From positions 1 through 20,173 of the forward strand of contig DATESZ010000057.1 in NCBI GenBank assembly GCA_035283845.1: a stretch of 20,173 nucleotides of DNA, in the 5' to 3' direction. This document shows positions 7,663 through 13,381 of the stretch, in pieces. The notes beneath the pieces are model-generated. The model saw nothing but the letters and a program-made list of their open reading frames with translations, was not told where the DNA came from and ran no database searches. The stretch's first letter is position 1. The number at the start of each line of letters is the position of its first letter. Origin of the DNA: DATESZ01 sp035283845 (lineage in GTDB: Bacteria > Desulfobacterota > Syntrophia > Syntrophales > JACQWR01). The position numbers were made by a program, and so were the translations under genes.

Positions 7663-8604
7663 ATGGAAATAACGCGAAGCCTTGCGGAAAAGGTTGAAAC
7701 ACTGAAGGCGATGCTGGAGTCATGCACGCTCTGCCCCCGCAAATGCAGGGTTAACAGAACGGCAGAAGAAAGAGGTTTCTGCTCTCTTGGGGCGGATGTT
7801 GTTATGAATTGCGCTATTGTCCATCATGGCGAGGAGCCCCCTCTTTCGGGCAGATGCGGCGCGGGCACTATCTTTTTTTCTTCCTGCAATCTTAAGTGTA
7901 TCTATTGCCAGAACTATCAGATAAGTCACGATATCAAAGGGCAAAGCCTTGACACTTCGACGCTTGCCGACCTGATGCTTTCTCTTCAGGCAAGGGGTTG
8001 TCATAACGTGGAGCCGGTAACGCCCACTCCCCAGACCCCCCAGATCATGGAAGCCCTCCTTCTGGCGCGCAGACGCGGCCTAACCATTCCTTTCGTTTAT
8101 AATTGCGGAGGCTACGAAGACCCGGAAGTCATCAAACTTCTGGACGGCATGGTAGACATTTACCTGCCTGATTTCAAGTACGGAATCGCAGCAGATGGTC
8201 TGCTCTTTTCGGGCGCTGCGGATTACCCCACATATGCCGTCGCGGCCATCAGGGAAATGGTTTCTCAGGTAGGAGATAATCTGGAGATGGAGGAAGGCGT
8301 GGCCCGGAGGGGGGTGCTTATCCGTCATTTGGTCCTGCCGGGAAAAAGGGAAAACAGCCTGGAAGTTCTTAGATTAATAAAGGAAAAAATATCAACGCAG
8401 ACGCCGCTCAGCATTATGTCGCAATATACGCCTATTCCTGCCGTGGCGCGCCACCCCATCCTGGGCCGAAGGATAAGCCGAAATGAATACGAGGCTGTGG
8501 TAAATCTTGCCCAGGACCTGGGCTTCGAAAATATCTTCGCCCAAGGGGTAAGCACCCGGCATCTGTCTCCTGATTTTGAAAAAGACGAACCCTTTCGTTG
8601 GTAG
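7663..8604 (+). CDS. Radical SAM protein, PflX / pyruvate formate-lyase activase-like (COG1313 type)
   Basis: The 313-residue protein carries the radical SAM cluster motif CNLKCIYC (Cys75, Cys79, Cys82), which binds a 4Fe-4S cluster that cleaves S-adenosylmethionine. An N-terminal cysteine group (Cys21, 24, 28 and 40, in CTLCPRKC and GFC) may hold a second cluster or zinc and is typical of the PflX-like family. Other family segments are MNCAIVHHGEEPPLSG, CHNVEPVTPTPQTPQIMEAL, DIYLPDFKYG and RHLVLPG. Members resemble glycyl-radical activases, but most have no proven substrate, and no glycyl-radical enzyme gene is in this window. It follows the patatin gene by one base, which suggests co-expression rather than a shown common pathway. 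Confidence 0.87.
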   Translation: MEITRSLAEKVETLKAMLESCTLCPRKCRVNRTAEERGFCSLGADVVMNCAIVHHGEEPPLSGRCGAGTIFFSSCNLKCIYCQNYQISHDIKGQSLDTSTLADLMLSLQARGCHNVEPVTPTPQTPQIMEALLLARRRGLTIPFVYNCGGYEDPEVIKLLDGMVDIYLPDFKYGIAADGLLFSGAADYPTYAVAAIREMVSQVGDNLEMEEGVARRGVLIRHLVLPGKRENSLEVLRLIKEKISTQTPLSIMSQYTPIPAVARHPILGRRISRNEYEAVVNLAQDLGFENIFAQGVSTRHLSPDFEKDEPFRW

Positions 8605-8839
8605 AGATGCCGAGGAGCTGGCGTTTTTTTACCGAATCATGGATGTTATTTCCTTGATAATCATGATATGAATAATTGTGACCGGTAATGAAAGATTCAC
8701 GGTCAACGGATTCGTGGTTTAGATAATGTGGCGCCGCCGGAAAACCAAGCGGTAACGGAGAAAATAAACATCAACCTATATATCGGAAGAAACCGGTCTA
8801 CTCGACTCAAATAAAATTGAAGATTGAAGGGAGGGTCTT

Positions 8840-9883
8840 ATGGTCAAGAAATTAATCATGGTTAGTATTATTTCGATTGCCACTATGGTGGTAATGATTA
8901 GCTCTGTTACACCATCTTTTGGAGATGCGACTATAGAGACAACATTCAAAACGAGCGGGGTCCAGGGGATGGGCACTTCAGAGGTGACAGCAGTCAAGAG
9001 ATATCAGGGTGACAAGAGGTGGGAGTCCTCATCCATGAAATTCACCGGCGCCGTCCTCTCTCGTCTTGTCGGTGGACGTGAAAGCATCACAATCACCCGT
9101 GTAGACAAGGGTGTCTACTGGACGCCCAATCCAAAGAACAAAACATATCAGGAAACACTGATAGCCCCGCCAAAGATCAAGGAGTCTCCTGAACCTTCGA
9201 AGAAGACCGAGAGTGAGAAAGAAGAAAAACCAAGAGCGCGTATAACAAAATCTGAATTCACCGTGAAAAAGACAGGTGCGTCTGAAGTAATAAACGGTTT
9301 CCCCTGCGAGGAATACCTGGTTACATGGCTTCTCGAGATGGAAGACATTGAGACGAAGGCGAAATCGAAAAGCACAATGACAACAAATCCCTGGACGACC
9401 CATGAAACTACTACGATCAAGAAGGCACAGGCAGAGGAGCAGAGGTTCGAACAGGCATTGGCCAAGAAACTGGGTATTGAGCTTTCTCCAGAGGAGGCAA
9501 AGCAGATGGGCATGGCGGTATTTGCATCCATGTCCGGGGCTTCAGAGACAGAGGTTTTGAAGGGGCTGACAAAGATAAAGAACGAGATGGCCAAAATCAA
9601 AGGGTATCCTATCAGGACAGTGGTCGCATGGACACTGGAAGGAGATGAGCAAAAGGTCCAACAGCGCGAAGAGGCTAAAGAGGAGCATGTGGATATGTCA
9701 GGTGGTATTGGTGGGCTGTTAGGCGGGCTCGCCGGGAAGATGGCTAAGAAGAAGGTAGAAGAGAAGATTGCGCCTAAAAAGGGTGCACCCTTTTTCAGCT
9801 CCACCATGGAGGTTAAGGCGATAGACTCAGGCGGCGTTTCTGCTGATACCTTCGAGATACCGCCAGAGTATACGAAGAAATAG
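8840..9883 (+). CDS. Secreted protein of unknown function (DUF4412-like)
   Basis: This 347-residue protein starts with a signal peptide: VKKL, a hydrophobic core to about residue 22, and a likely cleavage after SFG at 28. There is no lipobox, so it is probably periplasmic or exported. The mature part opens with beta-rich sequence (ATIETTFKTSG, MGTSEVTAVKRYQGDKRW) resembling DUF4412 proteins, an assignment from memory of the pattern. A charged low-complexity linker (about 112-135, rich in K, E, P and S) follows, then INGFPCEEYLVTW, a helical K/E/A-rich part at about 195-260, a glycine-rich stretch GGIGGLLGGLAGK near 288-300, and a final EVKAIDSGGVSADTFEIP. The ATG has a strong AAGGGAGG ribosome site. 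It is monocistronic as far as can be seen; function cannot be assigned. Confidence 0.8.
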   Translation: MVKKLIMVSIISIATMVVMISSVTPSFGDATIETTFKTSGVQGMGTSEVTAVKRYQGDKRWESSSMKFTGAVLSRLVGGRESITITRVDKGVYWTPNPKNKTYQETLIAPPKIKESPEPSKKTESEKEEKPRARITKSEFTVKKTGASEVINGFPCEEYLVTWLLEMEDIETKAKSKSTMTTNPWTTHETTTIKKAQAEEQRFEQALAKKLGIELSPEEAKQMGMAVFASMSGASETEVLKGLTKIKNEMAKIKGYPIRTVVAWTLEGDEQKVQQREEAKEEHVDMSGGIGGLLGGLAGKMAKKKVEEKIAPKKGAPFFSSTMEVKAIDSGGVSADTFEIPPEYTKK

Positions 9884-10038
9884 AAGGCGCTTGATCAGCA
9901 AATCGAGCCGTAAAACAATGACAGAAGGGTTTATACCAATGCCATAAAACTGTTAGAGAATCGCCGGTGATGAAACCTTATATTCATACTTCTTCAAAAG
10001 CTGATCATGTATATAACTGACAATCACGGAAAAACTCC

Positions 10039-10067
10039 TTGACAAATTGATAACCCCCCTTTATAAA
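10039..10067 (+). promoter_or_regulatory. Sigma-70 promoter of the initiator tRNA gene
   Basis: TTGACA (10039-10044), a 17-base spacer, and TATAAA (10062-10067) give a near-consensus promoter 23 bases upstream of the tRNA. The GC-rich stretch GCGC just after the -10 resembles the discriminator of growth-rate and ppGpp controlled stable-RNA promoters. Confidence 0.85.
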
Positions 10068-10090
10068 AAGCGCAGCAAATTTGCACGTGA

Positions 10091-10167
<77 letters not shown>

Positions 10168-10172
10168 AGCAA

Positions 10173-10402
10173 TTACAAGGGGTTAGCAAAAACAGCTAAT
10201 CCCTTTTTCACGTTTTTGGTGGATTTTTCTAACGGTTTTCTAACGGAAGCTCCGAACGTGGTTTCCAAAAGCCCCACCTGCTGACGGTTGAAATCTTCAT
10301 CTTCAAGCAGGTGGCCCTAGGTGTCCAGGGTGATCTTTACGGAGGCATGCCCCAGTTGGCTGGAAATATACTTGATCCCAGATTGCGCAATAGAGAATCA
10401 CG
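10173..10402 (-). pseudogene. Tyrosine recombinase (phage/island integrase) C-terminal remnant
   Basis: Read on the - strand from about 10400, the frame gives IAQSGIKYISSQLGHASVK, then ITLDT, a TAG at 10318-10320, then GHLLEDEDFNRQQVGLLE and a further 30 or so residues to a TAA at 10173-10175. This matches the C-terminal catalytic region of tyrosine recombinases: LGHxS, then TLDTYGHL, where Y is the nucleophile. Here that tyrosine codon is the stop. Upstream of IAQ the frame is closed and no further integrase sequence is recognisable, so only the last 80 or so codons survive. The remnant ends 6 bases from the 3' end of tRNA-fMet, as expected for an element integrated into a tRNA gene. No repeat of the tRNA end was seen further right. 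Confidence 0.8.
10177..10208 (+). terminator. Rho-independent terminator of the tRNA-fMet gene
   Basis: AAGGGGTTAGC (10177-10187) pairs with GCTAATCCCTT across the 7-base loop AAAAACA, with one G-U pair, and runs into TTTTT. It begins 9 bases after the tRNA CCA end. The same bases also encode the extreme C-terminus of the recombinase remnant on the other strand. Confidence 0.85.
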
Positions 10403-10566
10403 GAGGCAGAGGGACTGGCAAAACAAATTGAGAAGTCTTGCTCCAGAGTCCGAGTATCCTCGTAAAAAAATCTTATCTCCTTTTACACGGCATACCCTAC
10501 GACTAAACAGCCCGAGAGATTTTCAAATACAAGCATTACGGTTCGTACTCTTGGATAAGCCGTCCT
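10403..10566. other. Unassigned stretch between recombinase and receiver remnants
   Basis: No coding sequence, RNA or repeat is recognisable here on either strand. It lies between two gene remnants and probably is residue of the former integrated element or of the deletion that removed it. Confidence 0.4.
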
Positions 10567-10656
10567 CTATTTTCTTGCCAATTCATCCCGTATTGCAACA
10601 CCGACCTTCTCCATTGCATAGGGCTTCTTGACGTAGGCACTGGCACCTAATAGTTT
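10567..10656 (-). pseudogene. C-terminal tail of a response-regulator receiver domain (remnant)
   Basis: In a frame different from the upstream kinase, the - strand encodes KLLGASAYVKKPYAMEKVGV and then AIRDELARK before a TAG at 10567-10569. GAxAYVKKPY followed by an amphipathic helix is the normal end of a CheY-like receiver domain, with the conserved Lys-Pro. The rest of the domain, including the phospho-acceptor aspartate, is missing. The remnant overlaps the last codons of the histidine kinase, so a deletion with a frame change has probably removed most of a receiver domain that once followed the kinase, either fused or as a separate gene. Confidence 0.6.
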
Positions 10657-12089
10657 TGGTTGCAAGGGAGGATAATCCGGAATATTGCGCCTCCAAGCGG
10701 ATTGTTTTCGGCAGTGATCGTACCGCCATGTTTTTCGACGAATTGTTTGCTGATGGCCAAGCCCAAACCGGTGCCTTTGCTTTTGGTGGTAAAAAAGGGC
10801 TGAAATATCTTCCCTCTTACCTCGTCCCTGATCCCTTTGCCCGTATCGGTGATCTCTATTTGGATCTCCTCGTCCAAGGCAGTTGCGCAAGTCATGGCAG
10901 TTAAGGTTCCTCCGTTGGGCATGGCTTGCAGGGCATTCATGAGGATATTAAGAAATACCTGCTGCATTACCATAGGATCGGCCATGATTAAGGGCAGGTG
11001 GGGATCAAATTGCTTCTCAATCCGGATGGCTTTTGCCGAATTGGGTGTCGAATGGGTGAATGGCAGTGCGAGGCTAAAGGCTCCATCAAGGATATCATTC
11101 ATGTTCACCGACAGAAACTCCAGTTTGGGCGGCTTGGCAAAATTGAGCAGACTCTTCATCAGCGTTTCGATCCGCTTTACCTCGTCAATTGCCTGGGAAA
11201 GGATAGCGCGTTCCTCTTCCCTGATTTCAGCCTCCTCTTGGAAAAGATACATGGTAGCTTTGATTCCGGCCAGGGGATTTTTTATCTCGTGAACCAGACT
11301 GGCAGCCATCTCCCCCACAAGAGTCATCTGTTCGGCACGCTGCATTTTATGTATCTGTTCATTGAGGGCCGCCGCCATCTCATTAAAGGCCGCCGCCATC
11401 TCCCCAAATTCGCCTGTCAAGTTTTGAACGCGAAAGCTCAAGTCCCCGCTCTTCAATTCTCTCGTTGCCTGCAACAGAGCTGCGAGCGGCACCGTCAAGC
11501 CCCGCATAAAAAAAATGACCAAAGAGATGGCAAAGATTGGTCCAAGGGCGATGACAATGAATATCAGGGTCTTCATATCGCTGATTTTTTTAAGCGTAGC
11601 CTGAGTCCCTTTCTCGAGTCTGGCTTTGGTCAGTGAGATCATATCATCGAGCTGGTTCACAAGTTTGCGTCCCGCCTCAAAGGCCTTTTTCTCATCTTCC
11701 TTCAGGCGGGTTTCGTTCGTTCCTATGGTAAAAAGGCTGTTTAAATCGGACGAATAGGCGGAGATCTGTGCCTTCAAGTCTTGCAGCCTCTCGGTAATTG
11801 CCATGGTGTGATGGCATTCCAGGCATCTATCCGCCTGATTTTTCAACTTGGCAACATCTTTTACCACCGCATTGAGAGTCCCGGCAAAGCGGGTGCGCTG
11901 TAAAGCAAGTCTGGACTGGACATCTTTTGCATCAATAAGCAATTTCTCTCTCAGGATTTCAACCTGATGGAGCTCGATGAGATTGTTCAGGCTGGAGGTG
12001 GCTTTTTCTATCGTAATGATAAGATAGATTCCGCCCAGGAGGAAAATCGAGGTGAAAATAGCCAAACCTAAGACAAATCTTTTCTTCAT
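10647..12089 (-). CDS. Membrane histidine kinase with c-type haem motif in its periplasmic sensor
   Basis: The 480-residue protein has TM1 at about 5-27, a helical periplasmic region at 28-172, TM2 at about 173-195, a HAMP domain to about 248, a HisKA domain with phospho-acceptor His267 (SLVHEIKNPLAG), and an ATPase domain with Asn385, DTGKGI (415-420) and GTGLGLA (439-445). The periplasmic part contains CLECH at 89-93, the covalent haem c attachment motif, and has few other cysteines. A haem-bearing, redox- or gas-sensing input is inferred; c-type haem sensors are known in Geobacter chemoreceptors. No intact partner regulator adjoins it. A receiver tail lies just downstream out of frame, and the nearest full regulators are the receiver protein at 16963 and the NtrC-type activator at 17437. 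The PPIase lipoprotein gene is upstream on the same strand. Confidence 0.9.
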   Translation of the reverse strand: MKKRFVLGLAIFTSIFLLGGIYLIITIEKATSSLNNLIELHQVEILREKLLIDAKDVQSRLALQRTRFAGTLNAVVKDVAKLKNQADRCLECHHTMAITERLQDLKAQISAYSSDLNSLFTIGTNETRLKEDEKKAFEAGRKLVNQLDDMISLTKARLEKGTQATLKKISDMKTLIFIVIALGPIFAISLVIFFMRGLTVPLAALLQATRELKSGDLSFRVQNLTGEFGEMAAAFNEMAAALNEQIHKMQRAEQMTLVGEMAASLVHEIKNPLAGIKATMYLFQEEAEIREEERAILSQAIDEVKRIETLMKSLLNFAKPPKLEFLSVNMNDILDGAFSLALPFTHSTPNSAKAIRIEKQFDPHLPLIMADPMVMQQVFLNILMNALQAMPNGGTLTAMTCATALDEEIQIEITDTGKGIRDEVRGKIFQPFFTTKSKGTGLGLAISKQFVEKHGGTITAENNPLGGAIFRIILPCNQNY

Positions 12090-12404
12090 AAATGGTCCAC
12101 ATAGTTATATCAGGAAATATCCGGATCGGCTTTAGTAAGTTAGAAATTCCTTTCCACTGGAAGGCAATTTATAGGTCAGAAGGAGCTTTACGTCAAGGAA
12201 AAGGACAAAAGGGAAAGGAGGCAATATCGTACACGTTTTTATGTAACGGTGGTCGCAGGCGGCAATTACGGGTTTTATGAATTCGGATGGCGCCAAAGCC
12301 GTAAAAAACCTGCGGAAGGGCTGCCCGATTATTAATAATTCATTTGTCAGGAAAGCCGGAAACGGTATACCGGTTTGTCAACCCTGCGCAATCTCGCCGT
12401 TCCC
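12090..12404. other. Intergenic region between PPIase lipoprotein and kinase genes
   Basis: These 315 bases hold no convincing gene. They contain the imperfect hairpin at 12143-12170 and a 10-bp palindrome CGGTATACCG near 12365. No clear sigma-70 or sigma-54 promoter for the kinase was found, so the kinase may be transcribed from upstream. Confidence 0.5.
12143..12170. repeat. Imperfect hairpin upstream of the kinase, related to the one at 13335
   Basis: GAAATTCCTTTCC (12143-12155) and GGAAGGCAATTT (12159-12170) form a 12-bp stem with one mismatch, one G-T pair and a 3-base loop. The arm shares AAATTCCTTYCC with the perfect hairpin after the cytochrome gene, so two related hairpins bracket the PPIase gene. 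Confidence 0.45.
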
Positions 12405-13274
12405 CTATTTCGGGAATACGATTTTAGCTTTTGCCTTTATCTCGCTTAGCATATTGTCATAGAGTGCCTGGGTCTTCTGCTGGCGCAATATTTCAACAAT
12501 TTTTTCCTTTTCCGTAGCGAAGGTGATTTTTGGATCAACTGTTCTATTGACCAGTTTAATCACCCAAAACCGATCGCGGGGTCCTTTAATGATCTCGCTC
12601 ACCTGGCCTGGAGCCAGACGCTCAAGAATGCCTTGCCAGGGTTCCGGGATTTGATGCCAATACATTTCACCGAGATCCCAGGGGGTTTTCATGTTCGACG
12701 GTAAATTGGGGGGGAATTGCCTTGAGGCTACTTTTTCAAAGGGAATACCAGTTTTCAAATCATGATAGGCTTTAACTATCTGGGAATCGTCACCTCTGTA
12801 AAATATCTCCCATACATGAAACTTTGTTTGTAATTTTTCCCTGTTCTTTTCGAAATAGGCCTGCGCCTCCGCATCCGTCACCTTGGCTTTACCATTAACA
12901 TGCTTACGGTAGAGATTTGCCATCTCCTGCCTTTGAAAAGCCCGAAGTTGCGCCTCCATTTCAGCAAGCTTTTGGCGGTATTCCTGATCTCTATGGAGAC
13001 CGAGTTCAAGGGATTTTTGGTAGATTAGCTCATCACGAACAAGGTTTTGAAGTATGTTCTGCTCTGTCCATTCATGTGCGCTCCCCATTCCCGTGGGGAT
13101 CCTTTTAAGGATTTGTTTTATATCGTACTCTGTGATCGGCACGTCATTGATCCTGGCCAGCACCTTGGCCTGGGTATCGCCCTCCCTTGCCCGATTCGCC
13201 TCCTGGATTTCGCCGCAGGAAAAAAGGGAGGTTGCGAAGAAAATGTAAACAAAGAGAACAGAAATCTTTTTCAA
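12405..13274 (-). CDS. Parvulin-type peptidyl-prolyl isomerase lipoprotein (SurA/PrsA-like)
   Basis: From a TTG at 13274 (GAGAGG about 10 bases upstream) the protein has 289 residues and starts MKKISVLFVYIFFATSLFSC, a signal peptide with a lipobox-like LFSC (Cys20), so membrane anchoring is likely. A SurA-like N-terminal helical part follows: INDVPITEYDIKQIL, then LVRDELIYQKSLELG and long K/E/Q-rich helices. The C-terminal half (about 145-265) reads as a PpiC rotamase domain: WEIFYRGDD, GIPFEKVASR, DLGEMYW, LAPGQVSEIIKGPRDRFWVIKL. Such proteins help fold exported proteins. An earlier in-frame ATG adds residues that only run through the hairpin, so TTG is preferred. It lies 107 bases after the decahaem cytochrome gene on the same strand, so a role in cytochrome maturation is a reasonable inference. 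Confidence 0.83.
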   Translation of the reverse strand: MKKISVLFVYIFFATSLFSCGEIQEANRAREGDTQAKVLARINDVPITEYDIKQILKRIPTGMGSAHEWTEQNILQNLVRDELIYQKSLELGLHRDQEYRQKLAEMEAQLRAFQRQEMANLYRKHVNGKAKVTDAEAQAYFEKNREKLQTKFHVWEIFYRGDDSQIVKAYHDLKTGIPFEKVASRQFPPNLPSNMKTPWDLGEMYWHQIPEPWQGILERLAPGQVSEIIKGPRDRFWVIKLVNRTVDPKITFATEKEKIVEILRQQKTQALYDNMLSEIKAKAKIVFPK

Positions 13275-13334
13275 GGTCTTTTCGCCTCTCAAGTTAGTAA
13301 GAAAAATTATTTTCATTAAGGGGATAGAAACTTG

Positions 13335-13375
13335 GGAAATTCCTTCCCGCGTTTTACCCGCGGGAAGGAATTTCC
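13335..13375 (-). terminator. 17-bp perfect hairpin after the cytochrome gene
   Basis: GGAAATTCCTTCCCGCG (13335-13351) and its exact reverse complement (13359-13375) enclose a 7-base loop. The hairpin begins 6 bases after the cytochrome stop on the - strand. The following bases lack a proper T-run, so it may only partly terminate, or may protect the 3' end of the cytochrome message and lower expression of the PPIase behind it. Confidence 0.6.
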
Positions 13376-13381
13376 AACCTA

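Noticed and set aside
6915..7742. 275-residue open frame on the - strand
   Set aside because: It is antisense to the patatin and radical SAM genes, has no family motif, and those genes have clear catalytic motifs.
9148..9807. 219-residue hydrophobic-looking frame on the - strand
   Set aside because: It mirrors the secreted protein gene at 8840-9883, which has a signal peptide and strong ribosome site; the Ser/Phe-rich composition is a shadow of its Lys/Glu codons.
10318..10320. TAG in the recombinase remnant as a pyrrolysine codon
   Set aside because: The rest of the recombinase is missing and pyrrolysine would not replace the catalytic tyrosine; decay is simpler.
10311..10631. 106-residue + strand frame after the tRNA
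   Set aside because: It runs antisense through the recombinase and receiver remnants and has no start signal or family motif.
12092..12280. Short + strand frame between PPIase and kinase genes
   Set aside because: Basic, low-information sequence with no ribosome site; the region is better explained as intergenic with a hairpin.
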